In this document: positions 43,607-52,500 of the stretch, piece by piece
How positions within the stretch are numbered: position 1 is the stretch's first letter
How the letters are laid out: each line of letters starts with the position of its first letter
Assembly (NCBI RefSeq): GCF_024508665.1
Contig: NZ_JANINP010000007.1
Span: 682,001-746,000, forward strand
Length of the DNA: 64,000 bases
Reading direction: 5' to 3'
From: Sphingomonas sp.
GTDB taxonomy: Bacteria; Pseudomonadota; Alphaproteobacteria; Sphingomonadales; Sphingomonadaceae
Position numbers and translations under genes: made by a program
The notes under the pieces: model-generated
What the model was told of the DNA's origin: nothing
The model's input: only the letters and a program-made list of their open reading frames with translations
The model's database searches: none

Positions 43607-44383
43607 ATGATAAACAGGCGAACCTTCGCTGCCGGAGTGGTTGCCGGCGCTGCCGCTCCGCTGGTCGTCACTCGCGACGCGGCCGCGATCCCCGTCTCGA
43701 CCAAGGCGCGCAATGTCGTCCTCGTGCACGGGCTGTTCGCCGATGGCTCGTGCTGGTCCGAAGTGATCGCGCGGCTGCAGGCAGCTGGGCTCAATGCCAC
43801 GTCCGTGCAAAACCCCCTGACGACGTTGCCCGAAGCGGTCGCATCGGCACAGCGCGTGCTGGACCGGCAGGACGGTCCGACGGTGTTTGTCGGTCATTCC
43901 TTCTCCGGGATGATCCTCACGGAAGCCGGCGTTCATCCGAAGGTCTCCGCGCTCGTCTATGTGGCGGCGCGGGCGCCGGACGCCGGTGAGGATTATACGG
44001 CCCTGGCGAAGACTTATCCGGCGCCGCCGGCTTCCGCCGGGATCGTCTATGACGGCGATGAGGGGCGCCTCAGCGAAGCGGCGTTCCTGCGCGATTTCGC
44101 GGGCGACCTGCCGAAGGAAAAGGCCCGGATCCTCTATGCCGTCCAGCAGCCGTTCCAGAAGGCCTTGCTGACGGGAAAGACTACGCATGCTGCCTGGCGA
44201 TCGAAACCGAGCTTCTATGCGGTGTCGACCGAAGATCGAACGATCAACCCCGACCTCGAACGCTTCATGGCCAAGCGGATGGGGGCGAAGACCATCGAAG
44301 TGAAGGCAAGTCACCTCTCCCTGATCTCTCATCCGGGCGAGATCACCCGGCTCATTCTGGAAGCCGCCGGACAAGGCGGATAA
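43607..44383 (+). CDS. exported alpha/beta hydrolase
   Basis: A 258-residue hydrolase with a twin-arginine-like signal (MINRRTFAAGVVAGAAAPLV). VVLVHGLFADGSCW holds the oxyanion region (about 38-51), the nucleophile Ser is in VGHSFSGMI (about 97-105), and the C-terminal His is in KASHLSLISHP. This is the small-esterase/EstC-like pattern. An AAGGAGAA site precedes the start. It lies 108 bases after the LanC gene on the same strand and may or may not belong to that operon. There is no sign that it is a peptidase. Confidence 0.87.
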   Translation: MINRRTFAAGVVAGAAAPLVVTRDAAAIPVSTKARNVVLVHGLFADGSCWSEVIARLQAAGLNATSVQNPLTTLPEAVASAQRVLDRQDGPTVFVGHSFSGMILTEAGVHPKVSALVYVAARAPDAGEDYTALAKTYPAPPASAGIVYDGDEGRLSEAAFLRDFAGDLPKEKARILYAVQQPFQKALLTGKTTHAAWRSKPSFYAVSTEDRTINPDLERFMAKRMGAKTIEVKASHLSLISHPGEITRLILEAAGQGG

Positions 44384-44462
44384 ACCTAAACGGAGACCTC
44401 GGTTGGCCCTGGGGGAGGCGAAGAACGCCCGCGTTCGCCGCCTTAATCGACACCCGCCAGGG

Positions 44463-45287
44463 TCATTCAAACGTCAGCGGGTTGGGGCCCATCCGCCCCT
44501 CGGGATCGTCGAGAGTCGCGATCTTCGCCATATCGTCGGCATCGAGCGTGAACGCCAGAATGTCGAGGTTCTCGCGCATCCGGTCTTCGTTGATGGTCTT
44601 GGGTATGACGATCAGGCCGTTCTGCACATGCCAGCGCAGGATGATCTGCGCGACGGTACGACCGTGCTTCTCCGCCAGGCCCTTCAGCACCGCGTTGCCG
44701 AGAAGCTCTCCCTGTCCCAACGGGCTCCAGGATTGAACGGCGACCTTTCTTTTCGCATTCTCGGCGCGCGCCGAAACCTGTTGAAAGTCCGGATGGCATT
44801 CGATCTGATTGACGACGGGCACGACACCCGTCGCTTCGATCAGGCGATCGATCTGGTCGGGCAGGAAGTTGGAGACGCCGATAGCGCGTGCCAGCCCTTC
44901 CTCGCGCAGCTCGATCAGAGTCTCCCACGATTCGACGTAGAGATCGCGCGCGGGCACCGGCCAGTGGATCAGGTACAGGTCGACATAATCGAGCTTCAGC
45001 CGATCGAGACTGGCGTTGAAAGCAGCGCGCGCCGAGTCTCTGCCCTGGTCGGTGTTCCACAATTTGGTGGTGATATAGACCTCTTCGCGCGGCACGCCGC
45101 TGGCGCGCAGGCCGTCTCCGACTCCCGCCTCGTTGCGATAGATCATCGCCGTATCGATGTGGCGGTATCCGATGCCGATCGCCGCTTCGACCATCTTTGC
45201 CGTACGGTCTGCGGCCGCTTGATAGGTGCCGAGGCCGATCTGGGGGATTTCGCTGCCGTCATTGAGGGTGATGAAAGGCTGAGGCAT
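44463..45287 (-). CDS. aldo/keto reductase
   Basis: A 274-residue NAD(P)H reductase with a TIM barrel, closest in pattern to 2,5-diketo-gluconate reductase-like enzymes. The catalytic tetrad is visible: Asp in YRHIDTAMIY (with Tyr50), Lys in ITTKLWN, and His in LIHWPVP. The C-terminal IPKTINEDRMREN binds the cofactor phosphate. It is divergent from the sugar dehydrogenase gene, and a copy of the putative GntR motif lies between them, so it is probably part of sugar catabolism. Confidence 0.92.
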   Translation of the reverse strand: MPQPFITLNDGSEIPQIGLGTYQAAADRTAKMVEAAIGIGYRHIDTAMIYRNEAGVGDGLRASGVPREEVYITTKLWNTDQGRDSARAAFNASLDRLKLDYVDLYLIHWPVPARDLYVESWETLIELREEGLARAIGVSNFLPDQIDRLIEATGVVPVVNQIECHPDFQQVSARAENAKRKVAVQSWSPLGQGELLGNAVLKGLAEKHGRTVAQIILRWHVQNGLIVIPKTINEDRMRENLDILAFTLDADDMAKIATLDDPEGRMGPNPLTFE

Positions 45288-45338
45288 CTCGGACTCCGAT
45301 AGGGGTGCCGGCGATATAGAAGTGCCACGTCCAATCGT

Positions 45339-45351
45339 ATAGTATGATTAA
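45339..45351 (+). promoter_or_regulatory. putative GntR/FadR-type operator, copy A
   Basis: ATAGTATGATTAA matches the 13-bp motif A-W-W-G-T-M-T-G-A-Y-T-A-W found in the divergent intergenic regions of this sugar region. It lies between the aldo/keto reductase and sugar dehydrogenase genes, in a short AT-rich stretch. The likely binder is the FCD-type GntR regulator at 50773-51486. Confidence 0.6.
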
Positions 45352-45472
45352 TTACAAGGGGGCATCGCGTGGTGTCAGCGAATGGCGGCCCGGCCTTGCC
45401 GATACGCGGTTGCTAGCAGCACGGCCGATCGGTAGGAATATGTATGAGTATTTATTTGGGCATGGAGCAGGC

Positions 45473-46396
45473 ATGAAGAAGTTGCGGATCGGACTGGTTG
45501 GACTCGGCAAGATCGCGCGGGATCAGCATCTACCGGCGCTCGCCGCGGACCCCGATTTCGATCTTGTCGCGATTGCCAGCCGCAACGCGACGCTCGACGA
45601 CGTCGCCAACTTTCCCACGATCGAGGCGATGCTCGACAGCGATGTCGCACTCGATGCCGTATCGCTCTGCACCCCGCCGCGTGGCCGGTTCGATCAGGCG
45701 CGCAGGGCGATCGAGGCGGGGTTGCACGTGATGATGGAAAAGCCGCCCGCCGCGACCGTTTCCGAAGCGGTCGCGTTGGCCGAACTGGCGCAAGCGAAGG
45801 GCGTGGTGCTGTTCGCGACATGGCATTCACGCGAAGCAGCCGGTGTCGAGCCGGCGCGCGCCTGGCTCGTGGGGCGGCGGATCGATGCGGTGCGGATCAC
45901 GTGGCGCGAGGACATCCGCCGCTGGCATCCCGGGCAGGACTGGATTCTGGAAGCCGGCGGGTTCGGCGTGTTCGATCCCGGCATCAATGCCCTCTCGATC
46001 GCGACCCGGATCCTGCCCGATCCCTGGCACGTGGACGCCGCGACGATCACCGTTCCCGCCGGGCGACAGGGACCGCTCAAGGCGACGTTGGGGTTGTCGG
46101 CGGGCGCCGTCCCGGTATCCGCCGAATTCGATTTCCTGCAGACCGGCCCACAGACCTGGGACATCGAGATCGATACCGATGCCGGCACGCTGGTGCTGTC
46201 GATGGGCGGCTCGATCCTGTGCCTTCCCGGCGAGCCGCCGCGCGAGGCGAAGGACGCCGAATATCCCAGCCTTTATCGTCGCTTCGCGGAGCTGGTCGCG
46301 ACGGGGAAAAGCGATGTCGACTTGCGGCCGCTTCAGCTCGTGGCGGATGCGTTCCTGATCGCGGATCGTACGACCGGCGATGCATTCGAGTGGTGA
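45473..46396 (+). CDS. Gfo/Idh/MocA sugar 1-dehydrogenase (galactose/arabinose type)
   Basis: A 307-residue NAD(P)-dependent dehydrogenase. The Rossmann motif is GLVGLGKIARDQHLPALA (about 7-24), the catalytic Lys is in HVMMEKPP, and the C-terminal substrate domain has GGFGVFDPGINALS. The pattern is that of D-galactose/L-arabinose 1-dehydrogenases, which make the sugar lactone as the first step of the nonphosphorylative pathway. The start at 45473 fits the family N-terminus; a longer in-frame stretch to 45344 overlaps the operator. The dehydratase, keto-acid dehydratase and semialdehyde dehydrogenase are nearby; a lactonase is not. Confidence 0.87.
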   Translation: MKKLRIGLVGLGKIARDQHLPALAADPDFDLVAIASRNATLDDVANFPTIEAMLDSDVALDAVSLCTPPRGRFDQARRAIEAGLHVMMEKPPAATVSEAVALAELAQAKGVVLFATWHSREAAGVEPARAWLVGRRIDAVRITWREDIRRWHPGQDWILEAGGFGVFDPGINALSIATRILPDPWHVDAATITVPAGRQGPLKATLGLSAGAVPVSAEFDFLQTGPQTWDIEIDTDAGTLVLSMGGSILCLPGEPPREAKDAEYPSLYRRFAELVATGKSDVDLRPLQLVADAFLIADRTTGDAFEW

Positions 46397-46435
46397 GAGT
46401 CCGGCGACGGCGGGAAAGATTGGGGGAGTGAGGCT

Positions 46436-47272
46436 ATGATGTTGCGTGCTGCACTGGTGTTGGCGATCGCGCTCCAGGCCACCGCTCCGGCGCCTGACGC
46501 GTCTCCGCCGCGCGATCCGCGCAACTGGCCGACGCCGGTCATGGACACCGTCCCGCCGACGGTCCCGGCATTGCGCAAAGGCGCGGTGCTGGTTCTCTCC
46601 AAGACCAACGGCTTTCGCGATCCCGATCAGATCGCGGCGGCGAACAAGGCTGTGGGCGAGATCGTTCGGGGCATCGGGTACGACATATTCGTGACCGAGA
46701 ATGCCGCGGTCATGAATCCCCGCGACCTCGCCAGATTTTCGGTCGTCGTGCTGAACAGCACGAGCGGAACGATCTTCGATGACAAGCAGCGCGCGGCGTT
46801 CAAGACCTGGATCGAGCAGGGCGGTGGGGTCGTGCTGCTTCACGGCGCGGGCGGCGACCCGAGCTACGACTGGGCCTGGTATCCGCAAGTGCTGATCGGC
46901 GCGCAGTTCATCGGTCATACCGGCCGGCCCAAGCAATTCCAGCAGGGGACGATCGACGTGATCGACCGCAGCAACCCGGCGACCCGCGACCTGCCGGCCA
47001 AATGGGTACGGACCGAGGAATGGTATTCGTTCGATCGGGTACCGACCGGTTACGGCACGCGCATCCTCGCGACGCTCGACGAGACCAGCTACGAACCGTT
47101 CCCCGAGCGCGTGCGGATGGGCAGTCCGCATCCGATCATCTGGACGCGCTGTATCGGCAAAGGAAGGATGTTCTTCTCCGCGCTCGGCCACAAGGCCGAG
47201 ACCTATGCCGAACCCCTCCACCGCAAGCTGATCGCCGGCGCGATCCGCTGGGCCGCCGGCCGCAAATGCTGA
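46436..47272 (+). CDS. exported ThuA-like protein
   Basis: A 278-residue protein with a short signal peptide (MMLRAALVLAIALQATA) and a class I glutamine-amidotransferase-like ThuA domain. Segments include RKGAVLVLSKTNGFRD, FSVVVLNSTSGTIFDDKQ, GGGVVLLHGAGGDPSYDW and RTEEWYSF. ThuA-like proteins occur in sugar-utilisation loci, often with Gfo/Idh/MocA enzymes; the reaction is not firmly known. It is 39 bases downstream of the sugar dehydrogenase, so probably co-transcribed. Confidence 0.85.
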   Translation: MMLRAALVLAIALQATAPAPDASPPRDPRNWPTPVMDTVPPTVPALRKGAVLVLSKTNGFRDPDQIAAANKAVGEIVRGIGYDIFVTENAAVMNPRDLARFSVVVLNSTSGTIFDDKQRAAFKTWIEQGGGVVLLHGAGGDPSYDWAWYPQVLIGAQFIGHTGRPKQFQQGTIDVIDRSNPATRDLPAKWVRTEEWYSFDRVPTGYGTRILATLDETSYEPFPERVRMGSPHPIIWTRCIGKGRMFFSALGHKAETYAEPLHRKLIAGAIRWAAGRKC

Positions 47273-47312
47273 AGAGCTAGAATCGTTTTCAGTTTCGCTA
47301 TCACGGTGCCGG

Positions 47313-47374
47313 CCCGCTCCCCCACCCGACCTCCCAATCAGGATATTCTATGGGAGGCCGGGTGGGGGAGCGGG
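47313..47374. terminator. large bidirectional hairpin between convergent genes
   Basis: Arms 47313-47336 and 47351-47374 pair at 23 of 24 positions, with a 14-base loop, between the convergent ThuA-like (+) and transporter (-) genes. There is no U-tract, but its size and position suggest a transcription boundary. Confidence 0.65.
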
Positions 47375-47442
47375 CGCAGAAGCCCAAGGTTCCGGCGATG
47401 CGTAGCATCGTTGGAATGGCTGCGGAGGGCGGCACCGCGACC

Positions 47443-47461
47443 GTTTCAGCTTCGCTGAAAC
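47443..47461 (-). terminator. stem-loop after the sugar transporter gene
   Basis: GTTTCAG-cttcg-CTGAAAC lies immediately beyond the stop codon of the minus-strand transporter gene. It is a short stable stem and probably marks that transcript's 3' end. Confidence 0.55.
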
Positions 47462-47466
47462 AAACT

Positions 47467-48753
47467 CTACGCCGGCTTGGCCGGCTTGCTCCCCCAGAGG
47501 GCGTAATAGAGCACATAGAGCTCGCACAGAGCCGTGACGATGAACGCCCATTGGATGCCGAAATTGTCGGCGACGCTACCCTGGACGAAAACCAGCGCGC
47601 CGCCCGCGATCGACATGATCAGCAGCCCCGAACCTTCCTCGGTCAACGGGCCCAGTCCGCGGATCGCCAAGGCGAAGATGGTCGGGAACATGATCGAGTG
47701 GAATAGGCCGACCAGGATCAGCGCGTACATCGCCGCGGGACCCTGTATGAAAGTGGCTCCGAGCGCGGACAGCAAGGCGCCGGCAGCGAACACCGCGAGG
47801 ACGCTCTCTGGCTTGAACCGGCGCATGATCCACGCGCCGGCGAAGCGGCCGACCATCATCCCGCCCCATACGAACGTCAGGTAGAACGCGGCCTGCTCGT
47901 GGGTGATGTTGGCGATGTGCGGCTGCGAGGCGAAGTTGATGAACAAATTGCCGACACCAATTTCCGCCAGCACGTAGAGGAAGATTGCGCCGCAGCCGAG
48001 GATCAGGTTGCGGTGCTTCCACAGCGACAGATGCCTGCGCTCCTCGGCATTGGCACGCTGCGTCGCCGCGCCCAGCGCGGGCAGCTTGGCGCGCGCGATG
48101 ATGACGGTCAGCACGGCAAGCACGATCGCGACGATCAGATAGGGAAGCTCGGTCGCCTGCGCGTCGGCCATGCGCTGCGCGTGGCTCAGCTGGACGCCCT
48201 CGGCCGAGGTGCCGGCGGTAGTGCGAGCGAGGATCAGATATCGGCCGAACACGATCGCCAGCACGTCGCCGGCCGTGTTGAACGCCTGAACCAGGGTGAG
48301 CCGCGCCTCGGCCGTCTGGGGCGAACCGATCACCGCGACATAGGGATTGGCGGCGACCTGGAGCAACGCGATGCCGCACGACACGATGAACAGGGAGGCG
48401 AGGGTGACGCCATAGGACGGCAGGCTGGCGGCCAGGATCATGCCCAGCGATCCCACCGTCATCACCGCGAGGCCGACCGCGAGCGCTTTCTGATAGCCGA
48501 TCCGCTCGATCAGCTTGGCCGCCGGAATCGAGGCGACGAGATAGCCGACGAACCAGGTCGATTCGATCAACGTGGTCTGCAGGTAATTGAGTTCGAAGAC
48601 GCTCTTCAGGTGCGGCAGCAACGTGTTGTTGATGACCGTGATGAAACCCCACATGAAGAACAGGCTGGCGAGCAGCGCGAGTGCCGGCCCGTAGCTGCCG
48701 CCCGCCGGCATTTCGACCTGCTGACGCGGGGTAGTTGCCGCGGGACCTGCCAT
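47467..48753 (-). CDS. MFS sugar:H+ symporter, FucP/GluP type
   Basis: A 428-residue inner-membrane transporter with twelve hydrophobic segments. The family-typical N-terminal segment FFMWGFITVINNTLLPHLKS (about 33-52) and QVAANPYVAVIGSP loop, plus FNTAGDVLAIVFGRYLIL, match the fucose/glucose/galactose permease family. It should import a pentose or hexose. It is divergent from the aldonate dehydratase gene, and a copy of the GntR motif lies between. Confidence 0.93.
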   Translation of the reverse strand: MAGPAATTPRQQVEMPAGGSYGPALALLASLFFMWGFITVINNTLLPHLKSVFELNYLQTTLIESTWFVGYLVASIPAAKLIERIGYQKALAVGLAVMTVGSLGMILAASLPSYGVTLASLFIVSCGIALLQVAANPYVAVIGSPQTAEARLTLVQAFNTAGDVLAIVFGRYLILARTTAGTSAEGVQLSHAQRMADAQATELPYLIVAIVLAVLTVIIARAKLPALGAATQRANAEERRHLSLWKHRNLILGCGAIFLYVLAEIGVGNLFINFASQPHIANITHEQAAFYLTFVWGGMMVGRFAGAWIMRRFKPESVLAVFAAGALLSALGATFIQGPAAMYALILVGLFHSIMFPTIFALAIRGLGPLTEEGSGLLIMSIAGGALVFVQGSVADNFGIQWAFIVTALCELYVLYYALWGSKPAKPA

Positions 48754-48796
48754 CTTCCTCTTCCTTCAAACGAGCGCAAAGCTTGTGTGTTTGCTA

Positions 48797-48809
48797 ATTG
48801 TCTGATTAT
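48797..48809 (+). promoter_or_regulatory. putative GntR/FadR-type operator, copy B
   Basis: ATTGTCTGATTAT matches the shared 13-bp motif (identical to copy C except for one base). It lies in an AT-rich patch between the divergent transporter and dehydratase genes. Confidence 0.65.
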
Positions 48810-48931
48810 ATATCGCTCGTGCCGCGGTCAATCCGGTTGGCATCGAAAGGAGGGGCGGCATGCGTAGAGACTTGAGATTCATGACATTCGCGGCCGCCTT
48901 GCACCTCGCTCATTCTCCTCTGGAGCCCTGA

Positions 48932-50728
48932 ATGCCCTTCGACAAAATGCCCAAGCTCCGCAGCCGCGCCTGGTTCGACAATCCCGACAATGTCGACATG
49001 ACCGCGCTGTATCTCGAGCGCTACCTGAACTTCGGTCTCAGTCTCGAGGAGCTGCAATCGGGCAAGCCGATCATCGGCATCGCGCAGACGGGGTCCGACC
49101 TCAGCCCGTGCAATCGCCATCATCTCGTGCTGGCAGAACGCGTGCGTGAGGGGATACGGGAGGCGGGCGGCATCGCGCTCGAATTTCCGGTCCATCCGAT
49201 CCAGGAAACGGGCAAGCGTCCCACCGCCGGGCTCGACCGCAACCTTTCTTATCTCAGCCTGGTCGAGACGCTGTACGGCTATCCGATCGACGGCGTGGTT
49301 CTGACGATCGGCTGCGACAAGACGACGCCGGCCTGCCTGATGGCGGCGGCAACGGTGAACATCCCCGCGATCGCCTTGTCGGTCGGGCCGATGCTCAACG
49401 GCTGGCACAAGGGCGAGCGTACCGGGTCGGGCACGATCGTCTGGAAGGCGCGGCAGATGCTCGCGGCCGGCGAGATCGATGATGCCGAATTCATCCGCCT
49501 GGTCGCCTCGTCGGCGCCTTCGACCGGCTATTGCAACACGATGGGCACCGCGACGACGATGAACTCGCTGGCCGAGGCGCTGGGCATGGCGCTGCCCGGA
49601 TCGGCGGCGATTCCGGCCCCGTATCGCGACCGCCAGGAAGTCGCCTATCGCACCGGCAAGCGTGCCGTCGAGATGGTCGCGGAGGATCTCAAACCCTCCG
49701 ACATCCTCACCAAGGACGCTTTCCTCAACGCCATCGCGGTCAATTCGGCGATCGGCGGATCGACCAACGCGCCGATCCATCTGACCGCGATCGCGCGCCA
49801 TATCGGCGTCGATGTGCCGCTCAAGACCTGGCAGGACCATGGTCATGCCGTCCCGCTGCTGGTCAATCTCCAGCCCGCCGGCGAATATCTCGGCGAGGAT
49901 TATTACCGCGCGGGCGGCGTCCCCGCGGTGGTCGCGCAATTGATGCAGCACGGGTTGATCGCGGAGGGCGCGATGACGGCCAACGGCCGCACCATCGGCG
50001 ACAATTGCCGCGACGCCGCGATCGAGGACGAGAAGGTCATTCGCCGGTTCGAGGATCCGTTGATGCAGGATGCCGGCTTCGTCGTCCTGTCGGGCAATCT
50101 GTTCGACAGCGCGATCATGAAGACCAGCGTGATCTCGGCGGAATTTCGCGAGCGCTACCTGTCCGACCCCGACGATCCGGACGCGTTCGAAGGCCCGGTC
50201 GTGGTGTTCGACGGGCCGGAGGATTATCATGCGCGGATCGACGATCCCGCCACCGGCATCACGCCCGCGACCCTATTGGTGATGCGCGGCGCGGGACCGA
50301 TCGGCTATCCGGGCGCGGCCGAGGTTGTGAACATGCGCCCGCCTGCGCACCTGATCCTCGACGGCGTCCATGCCTTGCCCTGCATCGGCGACGGCCGCCA
50401 GTCGGGCACGAGCGGCAGCCCCTCGATCCTGAACGCGTCGCCTGAGGCCGCGGCGGGCGGTGCGCTGGCGCTGCTGCGCAGCGGAGATCGCGTGCGCATC
50501 GACCTCCAGCGCGGAACCGCCGACGTGCTGATCGACGATGCCGAACTCGCCGAGCGGCGCCGCGCCCTGGAAGCAGCGGGCGGCTATCGCTATCCGGCAT
50601 CGCAAACCCCGTGGCAGGAGATCCAGCGCGCGGTGGTCGGCCAGCTCGGCAGCGGCGCCATCCTGGAGGGGGCGGAGGCCTATCAGCGCATTGCCCAGAC
50701 CAAGGGCCTGCCGCGCGACAATCATTGA
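48932..50728 (+). CDS. IlvD/EDD-family aldonate dehydratase
   Basis: A 598-residue iron-sulphur dehydratase. Cluster ligand candidates are Cys60 (SPCNRHH), Cys128 (TIGCDKTTPAC) and Cys201 (STGYCNTMGTA); the AVNSAIGGSTNAPIHL block lies further on. Length and motif spacing match L-arabonate/D-xylonate dehydratases rather than dihydroxyacid dehydratase, so it likely converts a pentonate to its 2-keto-3-deoxy acid. It has its own divergent promoter region with a GntR motif and is followed by a terminator. Confidence 0.92.
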   Translation: MPFDKMPKLRSRAWFDNPDNVDMTALYLERYLNFGLSLEELQSGKPIIGIAQTGSDLSPCNRHHLVLAERVREGIREAGGIALEFPVHPIQETGKRPTAGLDRNLSYLSLVETLYGYPIDGVVLTIGCDKTTPACLMAAATVNIPAIALSVGPMLNGWHKGERTGSGTIVWKARQMLAAGEIDDAEFIRLVASSAPSTGYCNTMGTATTMNSLAEALGMALPGSAAIPAPYRDRQEVAYRTGKRAVEMVAEDLKPSDILTKDAFLNAIAVNSAIGGSTNAPIHLTAIARHIGVDVPLKTWQDHGHAVPLLVNLQPAGEYLGEDYYRAGGVPAVVAQLMQHGLIAEGAMTANGRTIGDNCRDAAIEDEKVIRRFEDPLMQDAGFVVLSGNLFDSAIMKTSVISAEFRERYLSDPDDPDAFEGPVVVFDGPEDYHARIDDPATGITPATLLVMRGAGPIGYPGAAEVVNMRPPAHLILDGVHALPCIGDGRQSGTSGSPSILNASPEAAAGGALALLRSGDRVRIDLQRGTADVLIDDAELAERRRALEAAGGYRYPASQTPWQEIQRAVVGQLGSGAILEGAEAYQRIAQTKGLPRDNH

Positions 50729-50739
50729 CACTCCAATTT

Positions 50740-50760
50740 CCCCTCCCTTGCAGGGAGGGG
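50740..50760. terminator. hairpin between dehydratase and GntR genes
   Basis: CCCCTCCC-ttgca-GGGAGGGG lies in the 44-base gap between the convergent dehydratase (+) and GntR (-) genes. It is a short GC-rich stem, a likely two-way transcription end. Confidence 0.65.
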
Positions 50761-50772
50761 CGTCCTTTGGCC

Positions 50773-51486
50773 TCACTTTCGACCCGGCAATTCCATATCC
50801 GTCAGCGCCAGCCGCAGCAGGTCGGTCATCGCACGCCGCGCGCCCTCCGCATCCTTCGCCGCGATCGCTTCATGGACGCGGTGGTGATCGGGCAGCGGGT
50901 CACGCGGCAGGCCGCGTTGACGCTGCTTGAATTTGGTGGTCCAACTCACTGCCGCGCCGACGGTGCTGGCTAGCGCGGTCAGCGGCTCGTTGCGCGCGGC
51001 GGCCAGGATGGCGCGATGGAAACGCTGGTCGGCGGCGCGCCCGCGCTCGTCGGCCAAACCAAAGACTTCCATGCCATGGAGCGCGTCGGCCATTTCGGCC
51101 AGGTCCTGCTCGCTGCGCCGTTGCGCCGCGAACGCGGCGGCAGCTGGCTCGATCACCTCGCGCAGCTCGAACAGGTCGACGATGAACTGGGTGTCGGGCT
51201 CGCCCTCGAACGTCCAGGCGAGGATATCGGGATCGAGCAGGTTCCAGCGATTGCGCGACGTGATTCGCGTCCCCGCCTTGGGCCGGCTTTCGACCAGCCC
51301 CTTGGCGGCCAGGATGCGGATCGCTTCGCGATAGGCAGTGCGCGAGATGCCGAGCTCCTCGCTCGCCTCGATCTCGCCGTCCAATATGTCGCCCGGCCTG
51401 CGGATGCCGCCGACGATCTCGATGCCGATCTTGCGCGCGATCGTACCATGGATGCGTGGCGCGGGAGGGGGACGGTCGTCATCCAT
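50773..51486 (-). CDS. GntR-family regulator, FadR/FCD subfamily
   Basis: A 237-residue regulator. The winged helix (about 10-80) has GTIARKIGIEIVGGIRRPGD, SEELGISRTAYREAIRILAA and KGLVESRPKAGTRI; the helical FCD effector domain follows with LFELREVIEPAAAAFAAQR and RAADQRFHRAILAAARNEPL. The latter holds the Asp/His metal-ligand type positions. It is the third gene of the ALDH-FAH-GntR operon, 42 bases after the FAH stop. It likely senses a sugar acid and controls the five motif copies seen between 45.3 and 59.5 kb. Confidence 0.92.
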   Translation of the reverse strand: MDDDRPPPAPRIHGTIARKIGIEIVGGIRRPGDILDGEIEASEELGISRTAYREAIRILAAKGLVESRPKAGTRITSRNRWNLLDPDILAWTFEGEPDTQFIVDLFELREVIEPAAAAFAAQRRSEQDLAEMADALHGMEVFGLADERGRAADQRFHRAILAAARNEPLTALASTVGAAVSWTTKFKQRQRGLPRDPLPDHHRVHEAIAAKDAEGARRAMTDLLRLALTDMELPGRK

Positions 51487-51528
51487 CGACCGTCCCAGCC
51501 TATGCGGTCGCGATCCGGCTGACAATGC

Positions 51529-52500
51529 TCACAAGCTGCGCACCGCGATCGGCACTGCCGCCGCCCGAGCGAGCGGGTTGCGGGCCGGGAGGGTGAAGGG
51601 CGGTGCTTCGACCTCGAACACATCGCCCGGCTCGGTCTGCACTCCGTCGCTGAACGACAAAGTCGCGGTGCCGAAGAAATGGACATGCAGGTCGCCGGGG
51701 CGGCGAAAGCCGGCATATTTGAAATGATGGTGCTCGAGATTGGCGATGCTGTGCGACATGTTCGCCTCGCCAGAGACGAACGGCTTCTCCCAGATCACCG
51801 TGCCGTCGCGAAGGATACGGCTGGTGCCGCGCACATCTTCGGGCAACTCGCCGAGCAGCAATTCCGGGCCGAGCGCGGCGGCGCGCAGCTTGGAATGCGC
51901 CAGCCAGAGGTAATTGCCGCGTTCGGTGACATGGTCGGAAAATTCGTTGCCGAGCGCGAAGCCGATCCTGACCGGCGCGCCGTCGGGGGCGATCAGGTAG
52001 ATGCCGGCAATCTCCGGTTCCTCGCCGCCGTCCAGCGCGAAATCGGGCATGGCAAGCGGCGCGCCTGGCGCGGCCAGGATCGCGCCATCACCCTTGTAGA
52101 ACCATTCGGGCTGGACGCCGACCGAACCCGTCTCCGGCTTGCCGCCTTCCACTCCCATCAGGAACATCTTCATCGAATCGGTCGGCGCCGGATTCTCGAT
52201 CGCCGCGCGGTGCATCTTGTCGCGCCCCTCGGCCGATCCGAGATGGGTGAGGCCGGTGCCGCTGACCAGCAAATGCGCGGGATCGGCATGGTCGATCGGG
52301 CAGAGCAGGGGGACGCTGCCGAGATCGATCGCCTCCCCGAGCCGCCCGCCGGCGAGGTCCGCGAGCGAGACGCCGGTCGCGATCGCTTCCTCCGCCAGCG
52401 CAAGGATTGTCGTCGCACCCGACACGCGCCGCGCGCCATCGTCACCCAGCGCCGCGACGCCGCGCGCACCGTCGTCGAACTGGACCAGGGACCGGATCAT
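51529..52500 (-). CDS. FAH-superfamily 2-keto-3-deoxy-pentonate dehydratase (AraD1 type)
   Basis: A 323-residue protein of the fumarylacetoacetate hydrolase superfamily. Metal-site candidates occur in DGGEEPEIAGIYLIAPDG (E-x-E type), GFALGNEFSDHVTE and the central KGDGAILAAPGAPL. The family groups with AraD1/GguC proteins, and with XylX-like enzymes that dehydrate 2-keto-3-deoxy-aldonates to 2-oxoglutarate semialdehyde. The start at 52500 gives an ATGA overlap with the upstream dehydrogenase gene. Confidence 0.85.
   Translation of the reverse strand: MIRSLVQFDDGARGVAALGDDGARRVSGATTILALAEEAIATGVSLADLAGGRLGEAIDLGSVPLLCPIDHADPAHLLVSGTGLTHLGSAEGRDKMHRAAIENPAPTDSMKMFLMGVEGGKPETGSVGVQPEWFYKGDGAILAAPGAPLAMPDFALDGGEEPEIAGIYLIAPDGAPVRIGFALGNEFSDHVTERGNYLWLAHSKLRAAALGPELLLGELPEDVRGTSRILRDGTVIWEKPFVSGEANMSHSIANLEHHHFKYAGFRRPGDLHVHFFGTATLSFSDGVQTEPGDVFEVEAPPFTLPARNPLARAAAVPIAVRSL

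Noticed and set aside
43607..44383. The exported hydrolase as the maturation protease of the lanthipeptide-like system
   Set aside because: Its motifs are those of a small esterase, not a peptidase, and a 108-base gap with its own ribosome-binding site separates it from the LanC gene.
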